Shown piece by piece: positions 51,655 through 60,299 of a DNA stretch of 64,000 bases; position 1 is the stretch's first letter, and each line of letters opens with the position of its first letter. The stretch comes from Pseudomonas fluorescens (GTDB lineage Bacteria > Pseudomonadota > Gammaproteobacteria > Pseudomonadales > Pseudomonadaceae): NCBI RefSeq assembly GCF_040448305.1, contig NZ_CP148752.1:4650001-4714000 (forward strand), written 5' to 3'. The position numbers and the translations under genes are program-made. The notes beneath the pieces were generated by a model that was not told the DNA's origin, did not search any database, and saw only the letters and a list, made by a program, of their open reading frames with translations.

Positions 51655-52839
51655 TCAGAGGAAAAAGTCGCTGCTGTCCTGACCCATGCTGACCCCACCG
51701 AGGTTCCAGGCATACTTGGCCGGGCTGTTGGCGACGTGGGCGCGACCGGTGTGAATGTCGCGGAAGGCACGGTTGATCGGATGGCTGCGGAAGATCGTCG
51801 AAGCACCGCTGTTGAACATCAGGTCGCCAACGGCCTTGGCGCACTTGTCTGCCACCAGCGCCGAGTCGTAACGCATCTTCACCCGCTCGGGCATGCTCAA
51901 CGGCTCACCCTTCTGCGCGCGCTCCAGCATCAGGGCGAAGTTGCGATGCAGCGCGGTCTTGCACTCGTCGACGCAGACCATGGCATTAGCCAGCGCCGCT
52001 TGCGCGGCCGGGTCCTGGACCATCTTGCGACCGTCATTGACCCCGACCCGGGCACGGTTGTGCTCGACAAACTGATCCACCGCGCCTTGCAGGGCACCGA
52101 TAGCGGACGACGAAACCGCACGCACGAAAATCTGCCCGAACGGCAGGCGGAACAAGGGTGCAGTGTTCACCTCGTTGCCCGGACTGTTCTGCATGAAACC
52201 GTCCAGGGAGCGATGAGTGCGGTACTCGGGAACGAAAGCGTTTTCCACCAGAATGTCGTGGGAACCGGTGGCTTCCAGGCCCATGACGTTCCAGTTGTCG
52301 AGAATCTGGTAGTCGCTGCGCGGCACCAGGAACGTCCGATAATCCGGCACCCCGCCCGCCTCTGCCGGCGGCACCAGCGCACCGAGGAACGCCCAGTCGC
52401 AATGCTTGCTGCCGGAAGAAAAACCCCAGCGACCGCTCAACTTGAAGCCACCGTCGACCCGCTCGACCTTGCCCACCGGCATATAGGAAGAGGAGATCAA
52501 CACGCTGGAGTCGCTACCCCAGACATCCTGGGCCGCGCGGTCGTCGAACAACGCCAGTTGCCAATTGTGGATCGCCACCACCCCCAGTACCCAGGCCGAG
52601 GACATGCAGCCTTCGGCAAGGGTCATCTGTACGTCGAAGAAATCCTTGGGCTCCAGTTCATAACCTTCCCAACGGGACGGTTGCAGGATGCGAAAGAACC
52701 CGGCGTCCTGGAAATCCTTCAGGGTTTCTTCAGGCAACTGGCCTGCTTGCGCGGCATTCAGGGCGCGTTCACGCAGGATCGGCACCAACTCACGGGCACG
52801 TTGGCTCAGACGCTGGCGAATCAGGTCTTGGTTGAGCAT
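51655..52839 (-). CDS. hsaA: 3-HSA hydroxylase, oxygenase component HsaA
   Basis: 394 residues from ATG 52839, exactly the length of mycobacterial HsaA; AAAGGAGAAC lies upstream. Acyl-CoA-dehydrogenase-like fold of the group D flavin monooxygenases (CMSSAWVLGVVAIHNWQLAL; SGRWGFSSGSKHCDWAFLG; VMGLEATGSHDI). It hydroxylates 3-HSA to 3,4-DHSA using reduced flavin from HsaB, encoded divergently at 53616. It is a single-gene unit with its own operator. Confidence 0.9.
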   Translation of the reverse strand: MLNQDLIRQRLSQRARELVPILRERALNAAQAGQLPEETLKDFQDAGFFRILQPSRWEGYELEPKDFFDVQMTLAEGCMSSAWVLGVVAIHNWQLALFDDRAAQDVWGSDSSVLISSSYMPVGKVERVDGGFKLSGRWGFSSGSKHCDWAFLGALVPPAEAGGVPDYRTFLVPRSDYQILDNWNVMGLEATGSHDILVENAFVPEYRTHRSLDGFMQNSPGNEVNTAPLFRLPFGQIFVRAVSSSAIGALQGAVDQFVEHNRARVGVNDGRKMVQDPAAQAALANAMVCVDECKTALHRNFALMLERAQKGEPLSMPERVKMRYDSALVADKCAKAVGDLMFNSGASTIFRSHPINRAFRDIHTGRAHVANSPAKYAWNLGGVSMGQDSSDFFL

Positions 52840-52943
52840 TTTTATTGTTCTCCTTTGTTCACCCCATCCGCCGGGGCGCGCGTGCAACGGGGCGGGTGTA
52901 GCGCCCCTACACTGGCATTCAAGCAATGCGCAACAGAGTGGAC

Positions 52944-52961
52944 ATCCCTCAAACGGACCAT
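52944..52961 (-). promoter_or_regulatory. Steroid-cluster operator, site F (hsaA)
   Basis: Minus strand ATGGTCCGTTTGAGGGAT. It shares GTCCGTTTG and GAT with site E. It starts 105 bases upstream of hsaA; TGAATG begins 25 bases after the right half, the same position as TGAATA at site A. Confidence 0.5.
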
Positions 52962-53022
52962 ATGGTTTTGGGGGAACAGGTATCAGGGGGTGTATCTGAA
53001 AGGGATGTGTTGGTTGGCAGGC

Positions 53023-53120
53023 TGCCATCGCGAGCAGGCTCGCTCCCACCGGTACTCAGTACATCTGCAAGATTTCGGTCGGCCGTCGGGCCGCCATCGC
53101 GAGCAAGCTCGCTCCCACAG
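53023..53120. repeat. Two REP hairpins in direct orientation
   Basis: GCCATCGCGAGCAGGCTCGC (53024 on) and GCCATCGCGAGCAAGCTCGC (about 53092 on) point the same way, unlike the inverted pairs elsewhere in the window. Confidence 0.8.
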
Positions 53121-53149
53121 AAGAGCAAAAGCAGGTCAGCGTACGCCTT

Positions 53150-53535
53150 CGCTCTTCACCACTCATCAGGCCGAGCGTTAGCTCGCCTGCAGCTTTTGAT
53201 CTTGATCCACCCGCCCCCTCGGGAGGCTGAGCGGAGGTGTTCATCCGGGGACTGGCGCGTAGCGCCGTTCGGCGCAGCCGAACTCATTGCATGTAGGTCT
53301 CGCGAAGCAGACCGGAGGGCAATGCCCCCGGATGAATACCGGAGTGAAGGAACCCCGAGCCTTGGCGAGGGGCCGGACGCTCGGGGCGAGCGCTTTTTTT
53401 GCTTACTTTTTTTGAGGCGCTTGTTAAAAAAAGTGAGTCGCCGTCAGGGCGAAACCATTAGCCGCCGTTACCGCAGAAACGGATATGTACTCAATCAACC
53501 CGACAGCCTGGTCGGCCCAGAGGCCGCCAAGGCCT
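53150..53535. repeat. Dispersed Pseudomonas intergenic element (probable)
   Basis: About 385 bases with several short inverted repeats and no supportable gene. Short translated pieces such as RRQGETISRRYRRNGYV and NQPDSLVGPEAAKA are ones I recall from many spurious ORFs in Pseudomonas genomes, so this is likely a repeated non-coding element. It separates the divergent hsaA and hsaB promoters. Confidence 0.45.
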
Positions 53536-53552
53536 AGTCCCCTCGGACGATG
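53534..53552 (+). promoter_or_regulatory. Steroid-cluster operator, site B (hsaB operon)
   Basis: CTAGTCCCCTCGGACGATG with a perfect GTCC-N4-GGAC core at 53537-53548. It is 64 bases before the hsaB start. AGAATC begins 25 bases after the right half. Confidence 0.7.
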
Positions 53553-53615
53553 CCCCAGACCAGAGCCAGAGCAAGAATCCATCGCACTCCCCAACCAACA
53601 AAAAGGCCCAGTGCG

Positions 53616-54131
53616 ATGAACGACGTCAATCTCAAAGCCGACATGCTCCAGGCCATGCGCCGCCTGGCCAAGTCAGTCACCATTATCAGCACCAGCAACG
53701 GCACCGAACGCTTCGCCATGGCCGCCACCGCGGTCGACTCCCTGAGCACCGAACCGCCATCGCTGCTGATCTGCGTCAACAAGACCGCCTCGCCCCACGC
53801 CGCACTGGCAACCGGCGCCGACTTCTGCGTCAACATCCTCGGCGTCGAACAACAAGACCTGGCCAACCTGTGCAGCGGCGCGATCAAGGGCGAAGCACGC
53901 TTCGACCGTGGCAACTGGCTGACCAGCCCCGGCGGCATTCCTTACCTGGGTGACGCACAGTCGGCAATCCTCTGCCGCCAGGACGGCCACTTCAGCTACG
54001 GCACCCACACCGTGTTCATCGGACGCATCCTGCAGATTCACACCACCGATGCCATCACCCCGCTGGTCTACCTCGACGGCAGCTACACCACCACCGCCAA
54101 ACCCACTCCTTCCTTCGCTGTAGCCGGCTGA
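53616..54131 (+). CDS. hsaB: Flavin reductase component HsaB
   Basis: 171 residues from ATG 53616 (MNDVNLKADMLQAMRRLAKS). Flavin-reductase domain with the family pattern SVTIISTSNGTERFAMAATA and HFSYGTHTVFIGRI. It supplies reduced flavin to HsaA. First gene of an operon with the FAD protein, an SDR and KshB; 9 bases to the next start. Confidence 0.87.
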   Translation: MNDVNLKADMLQAMRRLAKSVTIISTSNGTERFAMAATAVDSLSTEPPSLLICVNKTASPHAALATGADFCVNILGVEQQDLANLCSGAIKGEARFDRGNWLTSPGGIPYLGDAQSAILCRQDGHFSYGTHTVFIGRILQIHTTDAITPLVYLDGSYTTTAKPTPSFAVAG

Positions 54132-54140
54132 GGCCTGGAC

Positions 54141-55820
54141 ATGAACGGCGTGAACGGGTTGACGGCGTTGCGAGTGAACAGCGCCGACCAGTTGCCATGG
54201 GATGAGCGTTGCGATTTGCTGATCGTCGGGTTTGGCGGTGCCGGCGCCTGTGCCGCCATCGAAGCCAGCGCTCGTGGCCTGTCGGTGCTCGCACTGGATC
54301 GCTTCGAAGGCGGCGGCGCCACGGCACTCAGCGGTGGCGTGGTGTATGCCGGCGGCGGTACGCCGTATCAGCGTCAGGCTGGCTACGAAGACAGCAGCGA
54401 AGCCATGTTCAATTACCTGCGTCAGGAAGTCGGGGAGGCCGTCAGCGGCGAAACCCTAAAGCACTTCTGCGACGGCAGCCGCGAGCAACTGGCCTGGCTG
54501 GAGCGACAAGGCGCGGCGTTCGAGGCCAGCGTGCCGCCGCACAAAACCTCATACCCGAGTGACCAGTACTACCTCTATTACTCCGGCAACGAAGCCGTGC
54601 CGGCCTACGCCGCCAGCGCCAAGCCGGCGCCCCGTGGCCACCGCACCAAAGGCCCGGGCATGTCCGGCGCCAGCCTGTTCGCCCCGCTCAAGGCCAGTGC
54701 CTTGCGTCACGGCGCACGCCTGCGCAGCCAGTGCGAAGTGCGGCGCCTGGTGCTCGACCTCGACGACAAGGTCATCGGCGTCGAAGCCTGGCAACTGCCG
54801 TCGGGTAGCCGCGCCGCCAAACAACATGCGCGTCTGTCACGCTGGGCCGCGGCCATTCATATGTACGCCCCAGCGTTGGCCGACCGCTTGCGCGCCCGTC
54901 AGCGTCGCATCGAACAGACCAGCGCCATTCGCCAATTGATTCGCGCCGAACAGGCGGTGTTGCTGAGCAGCGGCGGCTTTATCTTCAATCGCGATCTGGT
55001 GCGCCAACACGCGCCGCAGTACCTGGCCGGTTTGCCGCTGGGCGCCACCGGGTGCAATGGCAGCGGCATCGCCTTGGGCCAGAGCGCCGGTGGCAGCGTG
55101 GCGCGGATGGACAAGGTCAGCGCCTGGCGTTTCATCAACCCGCCACTGGCCTGGGCCCGCGGGCTGATCGTCAATGCTCGCGGACAGCGATACGCCAACG
55201 AAGAAATCTACGGCGCGACCCTCGGCCACGCCATGGTCGAAGAACAGGATGGCCGCGCCATTCTGATTCTCAATCGGGCGCTGGTTCGAGAAGCACTCAG
55301 TCAGGTCGGCCCCGGCAAAGTCTGGAATTTCCAACGCCTGCCGGTGCTGCTCAATCTGCTGTTCAACGCCAAGCGCAGCAACAGCCTGGCCGGGTTGGCC
55401 AAACGCTGCAACCTGCCGCCCGAACTGCTGCGCCAAAGTGTCGAACGCTACTCCCGAGCAGCACGCGGTGAGGTCGCCGACGAGTTTGGCAAATCCGCCG
55501 CAATGCTCACCAACCTCGACCAAGGCCCGTGGTACGCCCTCGACCTGTCCTTCGACAGCAAACTCTTCCCCTGCCCGGTCATCACACTCGGCGGACTGAA
55601 GGTCTGCGAAGACAGCGGTCGGGTGCTGGACCACGCCGGCCAGCCAATAAACGGTCTCTACAGCGCCGGCCGCAATGCGGTCGGGGTCGCTTCCAACCTG
55701 TATGTCTCCGGCCTGTCCCTGGCCGACTGCATTTATTCCGGTCGCCGGGCTGCCGCCCACGTGGCCGACCAAATCGCACTTCAAACCGCACGATCAGGAG
55801 AACAACAATGCAACGTGTAG
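54141..55820 (+). CDS. FAD-dependent KstD-like oxidoreductase
   Basis: 559 residues. N-terminal dinucleotide motif DLLIVGFGGAGACAAIEA (about 25-42), ALSGGVVYAGGG, and a C-terminal FAD segment YSAGRNAVGVASN. It belongs to the fumarate-reductase/3-ketosteroid dehydrogenase flavoproteins but is clearly different from the KstD at 62097-63839. A Delta4(5alpha)-dehydrogenase or another ring-A dehydrogenase is plausible; not proven. It overlaps the next gene by 13 bases. Confidence 0.75.
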   Translation: MNGVNGLTALRVNSADQLPWDERCDLLIVGFGGAGACAAIEASARGLSVLALDRFEGGGATALSGGVVYAGGGTPYQRQAGYEDSSEAMFNYLRQEVGEAVSGETLKHFCDGSREQLAWLERQGAAFEASVPPHKTSYPSDQYYLYYSGNEAVPAYAASAKPAPRGHRTKGPGMSGASLFAPLKASALRHGARLRSQCEVRRLVLDLDDKVIGVEAWQLPSGSRAAKQHARLSRWAAAIHMYAPALADRLRARQRRIEQTSAIRQLIRAEQAVLLSSGGFIFNRDLVRQHAPQYLAGLPLGATGCNGSGIALGQSAGGSVARMDKVSAWRFINPPLAWARGLIVNARGQRYANEEIYGATLGHAMVEEQDGRAILILNRALVREALSQVGPGKVWNFQRLPVLLNLLFNAKRSNSLAGLAKRCNLPPELLRQSVERYSRAARGEVADEFGKSAAMLTNLDQGPWYALDLSFDSKLFPCPVITLGGLKVCEDSGRVLDHAGQPINGLYSAGRNAVGVASNLYVSGLSLADCIYSGRRAAAHVADQIALQTARSGEQQCNV

Positions 55821-56563
55821 AAGGCAAAGTCTGCATCATCACCGGCGCCGCCAGCGGCATCGGTCGCGAAGACGCCCTGCTGCTGGCCCGCGAAGGTGCC
55901 AAAGTGGTACTGACCGACCTCAATGAAGAAGCCGGCCGTCAGGTCGCTGCGGAAATCGGCGCCAACGCGCTGTTCATCCGCCACGACATCGCCAGCGAAA
56001 GCGATTGGCAACAGGTGGTCAAAACCACCGTCGAACACTTCGGCCGTCTCGATGTGCTGGTCAACAACGCCGCGATCCTCGCCCTGGGAAGCATCGAAGA
56101 CACCACCCTGGAGCTGTGGCAGAAGGTGCAGAAGATCAACGGCGAAGGCTACTTCCTCGGCTGCAAGTACGCGATCCAGGCCATGAAGGAAACCGGTGGC
56201 GGCTCGATCATCAACATGTCGTCAGTCGCGGCCTTGGGCGCGATGCCGATGTTCTGCGCTTACTCGGCGTCCAAAGGCGCGGTGGCGGCGATGACCCGTT
56301 CCATTGCGCTGCACTGCAAGCAGCAGGGCTACCGCATTCGCTGCAACAGCGTGCACCCGGATGGCGTGAACACGCCGATGACCCAGGCCCTGGCCGGTGG
56401 TCAGCCAATCCCGCAGGAAGCCCTCGACCAGGACCCGATGAACCGCATGGCCGCGCCACGGGACATTGCCAACGTGGTGCTGTTCCTCGCCGCCGACGAG
56501 TCGCGCTTCGTCAACGGTGCCGAGATCCGCGTCGACAACGCCCAACTGATCAGCGGGCTCTGA
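55808..56563 (+). CDS. 3-beta/17-beta-hydroxysteroid dehydrogenase-like SDR
   Basis: 251 residues from ATG 55808, with AGGAGA upstream. It closely resembles the 3beta/17beta-HSD of Comamonas testosteroni as I recall it, with shared segments such as RHDIASESDW, KETGGGSIINMSS and CNSVHPDGVNTPM. Rossmann TGAASGIGRE and catalytic YSASK are intact. Probably oxidises a steroid hydroxyl using NAD. Confidence 0.82.
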   Translation: MQRVEGKVCIITGAASGIGREDALLLAREGAKVVLTDLNEEAGRQVAAEIGANALFIRHDIASESDWQQVVKTTVEHFGRLDVLVNNAAILALGSIEDTTLELWQKVQKINGEGYFLGCKYAIQAMKETGGGSIINMSSVAALGAMPMFCAYSASKGAVAAMTRSIALHCKQQGYRIRCNSVHPDGVNTPMTQALAGGQPIPQEALDQDPMNRMAAPRDIANVVLFLAADESRFVNGAEIRVDNAQLISGL

Positions 56564-56576
56564 GGCCGAGGTGAAC

Positions 56577-57659
56577 ATGGGCACGCAACAACAGAACCTG
56601 ACCCCGGCCGAACACACGACGGCAAGTGTCTCATTGCAAGTGTGCGCGGTGATCGACGAGACCGCCGATGCGCGCTCGCTGGTGCTGGACGTACCGCCAA
56701 CCCTGCGTGAGCGCTTTCGCTACAAACCGGGCCAGTTCCTGAGTTTTCGCGTGCCCTTGGCCGGCAAACTGTTGACCCGCTGCTATTCCATGGCCAGCTC
56801 GCCCCTCGCGGACGCGCTGCCCAAGGTCACGGTGAAACGGGTCGACGGTGGCCGGGTGTCGAACTGGATGAACGAAGTGCAGGTCGGCGACTGGCTGGAA
56901 GTGCTGCCACCGGCCGGGCATTTCTGCCTGGACCCGCAGGCGGACACCGAAAAGCCCCTGGTCCTGTTCGGGGGCGGTTCGGGCATCACCCCGGTGTTTT
57001 CCATCCTCAAATCGGTGCTGCACAGCAGCCGGCGGCCGATCAAGTTGATCTACGCCAACCGCGATGAGGCGTCGGTGATTTTCAAGGACGAACTGTGCCA
57101 GTTGATCAAGGCGCATCCTGATCAACTGCACGTGGTGCACGTCCTCGATTCGGTGCAGGGTTTCCTGACGAACCATCAGGTCCGTCATCTGCTGCGCGGA
57201 TCGGCCGGTGGCGACTACTTCATCTGCGGGCCTGGACCGTTCATGGACACCGTGGAGCGCACGCTGCTGGTACTGGGCGAAGCGGCCGAGCGCATCCATG
57301 TCGAACGTTTCGTCTCACCGCCGGACCCCGACGAACTATTGGCCGAAGAAGCCCTCGCCCGCGAGGCAGCGATGGGTTCGCAGTGCGAAGCGCTGATCGT
57401 CGAACTCGATGGCCAGCAACACGAAATTACCTGCCAGCCGGGCGACACCCTGCTGCAAAGTTGCAAGGCCGCCGGCCTGGATGTGCCGTCGTCCTGTGAA
57501 GAAGGTTTCTGCGGCGCGTGCATGTGTGTGGTCAAGGAAGGCGAAATCCAATTGGCGCGCAACGACGTGTTGAGCGCAAAAGAACTCGCGGACGGTTGGA
57601 CACTGGCCTGCCAAAGCCGACCGACGGGTGCCCGGGTACGCCTGAAATTCCCGGATTGA
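56577..57659 (+). CDS. kshB: 3-ketosteroid 9-alpha-hydroxylase reductase KshB
   Basis: 360 residues from ATG 56577 (a GTG 6 bases earlier is possible). Domains in order: FAD-binding (RCYSMASSP), NAD-binding (GGGSGITPVFSIL; CGPGPFM) and a C-terminal plant-type [2Fe-2S] ferredoxin with C-x4-C-x2-C (CEEGFCGAC) and a fourth Cys about 30 residues later. It passes electrons from NADH to the Rieske oxygenase KshA, which is not in this window. Last gene of the hsaB operon. Confidence 0.88.
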   Translation: MGTQQQNLTPAEHTTASVSLQVCAVIDETADARSLVLDVPPTLRERFRYKPGQFLSFRVPLAGKLLTRCYSMASSPLADALPKVTVKRVDGGRVSNWMNEVQVGDWLEVLPPAGHFCLDPQADTEKPLVLFGGGSGITPVFSILKSVLHSSRRPIKLIYANRDEASVIFKDELCQLIKAHPDQLHVVHVLDSVQGFLTNHQVRHLLRGSAGGDYFICGPGPFMDTVERTLLVLGEAAERIHVERFVSPPDPDELLAEEALAREAAMGSQCEALIVELDGQQHEITCQPGDTLLQSCKAAGLDVPSSCEEGFCGACMCVVKEGEIQLARNDVLSAKELADGWTLACQSRPTGARVRLKFPD

Positions 57660-57673
57660 AGATACGCATCCCC

Positions 57674-57775
57674 CTGTAGGAGCGAGCCTGCTCGCGATGG
57701 ACGTCAACGATAATGCGCCCTGTCTGAATGACCGCATTCTCTGAGCGTTTTTCGCGAGCAGGCTCGCTCCTACAG
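57674..57775. repeat. REP pair (inverted)
   Basis: CTGTAGGAGCGAGCCTGCTC with inverted partner, linker of the GACGTCAACGATAATGC type, after kshB. Confidence 0.9.
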
Positions 57776-57804
57776 TTGAAATGTGCCGGTCTTGAGATCT
57801 GTTG

Positions 57805-57823
57805 CTTAGTCTCATTGGACGAT
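57805..57823 (+). promoter_or_regulatory. Steroid-cluster operator, site C (SDR-fadD3)
   Basis: CTTAGTCTCATTGGACGAT, core GTCT-N4-GGAC at 57809-57820. It is 67 bases before the SDR start; AGACTC begins 25 bases after the right half. Confidence 0.65.
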
Positions 57824-57890
57824 CACTCAGGTCCGGTCTGCGGTTAGACTCGGCCACAGCATTAGCCCACAACAATAAAGAGGTGCAGTT

Positions 57891-58637
57891 ATGGCTCGTT
57901 TGCAGAATAAGGTCGCGGTGGTCACCGGCGGCGCTTCGGGGATCGGTCTGGCCTGCGTGCGCCGTTTCGCTGCCGAAGGCGCGCAAGTGGTCGGGCTGGA
58001 CATCGGCAGCGCACCGGCAGACTTTCCCGGCCTGTTCATGACCCTGGACGTGCGCGACGAAGCGCAGGTGCAGCAGGTCATGCAAGAAGTCGTCAGCCGC
58101 TTCGGGCGCATCGACGTGCTGGTCAACGCCGCCGGCGTCGCCGACCAGGGCAGCGTGACCCAGACCACCACCGCCGCCTGGCAACGGGTGATGGACATCA
58201 ACCTGACCGGCAGCATGCTCACCAGCAAATACGCGCTGGAATCGATGGTGTCGCAACGCGGCGGCTCGATCATCAACGTCGGTTCGATCTTCGGCCTGCA
58301 AGGCTGCGACGGCAACGTGGCCTACAACGTGTCCAAGGGCGGCATCAACCAGCTGACCCGCTCGATGGCCATCGACTACGGCTACGCCAACATTCGCGTC
58401 AACGGCCTGTGCCCGGGCCTGATCGAAACGCCGATGACCAGCATGGTCCGCGAAAATGAGGCGGTCCACGCGTTTTTCGCCTCGCAACACATGCTCAGCC
58501 GCTCCGGGCAACCGGAAGAAGTGGCCAACGTCGCGCTGTTCCTGGCGTCCGACGAAGCGTCCTTTGTCAGCGGCCAGATGATCGCCGTGGACGGTGGTTT
58601 TTCCGCCGGTCGCCGTTTCGCCCCACCCGCGCAGTAA
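57891..58637 (+). CDS. SDR dehydrogenase, steroid cluster
   Basis: 248 residues. TGGASGIGLACV cofactor motif, NAAG in place of NNAG, Ser in IINVGSIFG, catalytic YNVSKGG and a C-terminal DGGFSAG. Likely a hydroxysteroid or C/D-ring keto-reductase; substrate unknown. GAGG 8 bases upstream. A hairpin (58648-58668) separates it from fadD3. Confidence 0.8.
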   Translation: MARLQNKVAVVTGGASGIGLACVRRFAAEGAQVVGLDIGSAPADFPGLFMTLDVRDEAQVQQVMQEVVSRFGRIDVLVNAAGVADQGSVTQTTTAAWQRVMDINLTGSMLTSKYALESMVSQRGGSIINVGSIFGLQGCDGNVAYNVSKGGINQLTRSMAIDYGYANIRVNGLCPGLIETPMTSMVRENEAVHAFFASQHMLSRSGQPEEVANVALFLASDEASFVSGQMIAVDGGFSAGRRFAPPAQ

Positions 58638-58647
58638 TTCGCAATCC

Positions 58648-58680
58648 GGCCGGGCGCCCTGCCCGGCCTACTCCCTTTTT
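58648..58680 (+). terminator. Possible terminator between SDR and fadD3
   Basis: 8-bp stem GGCCGGGC / GCCCGGCC with a 5-base loop, then TACTCCCTTTTT. The T tract is offset, so it may attenuate rather than stop transcription. Confidence 0.4.
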
Positions 58681-58709
58681 CGCAACTGTCTTCTAACCGG
58701 GGAGGCCCC

Positions 58710-60290
58710 ATGCCGCCTGTCGCCACCGCACTGACCATCGCTCAACTGTTCGCCAACGCGGCCCAGGCCTACGGCGACCGCCCGGCCATCGAGGACGCGG
58801 GCCACGTCATCAGCTACCGACAACTGGACCAACTGCGCCGCCAGGCTGCCCGCGCACTGCTGGCCCTCGACGTACAGGTCGGGGACCGCGTGGCGGTCTG
58901 GGCACCCAACGTGTGGGAATGGATTGTCGCCGCCGGTGCCCTGCAAAGTGTCGGCGCCGCCCTGGTGCCGCTCAATACCCGGATGAAAGGCAGCGAGGCC
59001 GGCTACATCCTGCGCGAAAGCGGCACCTGCGTGCTGTTTGCCATCGGCGAATTCCTCGGCGCGGACTACCCCGGCATGCTGGCGTCGGAAGACCTGCCTG
59101 AGCTGCGCCACATCGTCAGCGTGCGCGGTGCCAACTCAGGCACCCTGGCCTGGGAACGGTTTATGGACCTGGGGGTCGACGTGCCGCACCTGGCCTTGCG
59201 CACCCGCGAACAGAGCGTTGGCCCGCAGGCCTTGTCCGACGTGCTGTTCACCTCGGGCACCACCGGCAAACCCAAAGGCGTGATGACCAGCCACGGTCAG
59301 AACCTGCGCATCGTGCGCGACTGGAGCGATATCGTTGGCTTGCGCGAGAGCGATCGCTACCTGATCGTCAATCCGTTCTTCCACTCCTTCGGCTACAAGG
59401 CCGGTTGGCTGGCAGCGCTGATGCGTGGCTGCACCCTCCTGCCGCAACAAGTGTTCGACGTGCAGGCCGTGCTCGAATGCGTGCAGCGCGAACGCATCAC
59501 CGTGTTGCCCGGGCCGCCGACGCTGTATCAATCGTTGCTGGCCCATCCGCAACGCAGTGAATTCGACCTGAGCTCCTTGCGCGTGGCGGTGACCGGGGCG
59601 GCGGCGATCCCGGTGGAGATGATCCACCGCATGCGCGACGAACTGGGCTTCGTCACCATCGTCACAGCGTATGGCCTGACGGAGGTCTGCGGTTTCGCCA
59701 CGATCTGCCGCGCCGGCGACTCTGCGGAACTGGTCGCCAATACCAGTGGCCGGGCGATGCCGGGGGTAGAAGTACGTTGTGTCGGCAACAGCGGCCGCAG
59801 CCAGCCGGCGAACATTCCCGGTGAAGTGCAGATTCGCGGCTACAACCTGATGCAGGGTTATCTCAACAACCCCGAAGCCAGCCAGGAGATTCTCGACGCC
59901 GACGGCTGGCTGCACACCGGCGACATCGGCATGCTCGACGAACAGGGTTACCTGCGCATCACCGACCGCCTCAAGGACATGTTCATCACCGGTGGCTTCA
60001 ATGTGTACCCGGCGGAGATCGAACAGTGTTTGCTGACCTATCCGGGCGTGGCCCAGGCAGCGGTGATCGGCATTCCCGATGAGCGCATGGGTGAAGTGGC
60101 GATGGCGTTCCTGCTGCCTGCTCCCGGGATGGAAATCGAACAGGCACGGTTCCTCGCCTGGTGCCGCGAGCAGATGGCCAACTACAAGGTTCCGCGCCGG
60201 GTGCAGGTGCTGCAAAGCATGCCGATCAATGCGGCGGGCAAAGTGACCAAGAATGTGTTGCGCGAGTGGGCACTGCAGCCCGCCGACTAA
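58710..60290 (+). CDS. fadD3: HIP-CoA ligase FadD3 (acyl-CoA synthetase)
   Basis: 526 residues, AMP-binding enzyme. P-loop TSGTTGKPKG (181-190), TAYGLTE, GWLHTGDIG, and the C-terminal Lys in NAAGKVTKN. The match to mycobacterial FadD3, which activates the C/D-ring propionate HIP, is strong along the length as recalled (VLPGPPTLYQSLL; NPFFHSFGYKAG). GGGGAGG precedes the ATG. Confidence 0.9.
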   Translation: MPPVATALTIAQLFANAAQAYGDRPAIEDAGHVISYRQLDQLRRQAARALLALDVQVGDRVAVWAPNVWEWIVAAGALQSVGAALVPLNTRMKGSEAGYILRESGTCVLFAIGEFLGADYPGMLASEDLPELRHIVSVRGANSGTLAWERFMDLGVDVPHLALRTREQSVGPQALSDVLFTSGTTGKPKGVMTSHGQNLRIVRDWSDIVGLRESDRYLIVNPFFHSFGYKAGWLAALMRGCTLLPQQVFDVQAVLECVQRERITVLPGPPTLYQSLLAHPQRSEFDLSSLRVAVTGAAAIPVEMIHRMRDELGFVTIVTAYGLTEVCGFATICRAGDSAELVANTSGRAMPGVEVRCVGNSGRSQPANIPGEVQIRGYNLMQGYLNNPEASQEILDADGWLHTGDIGMLDEQGYLRITDRLKDMFITGGFNVYPAEIEQCLLTYPGVAQAAVIGIPDERMGEVAMAFLLPAPGMEIEQARFLAWCREQMANYKVPRRVQVLQSMPINAAGKVTKNVLREWALQPAD

Positions 60291-60299
60291 ACGCAATCC

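Noticed and set aside
52926..53537. 203-residue plus-strand ORF between hsaA and hsaB
   Set aside because: It translates the REP hairpins and the dispersed element; no ribosome site and no gene-like composition.
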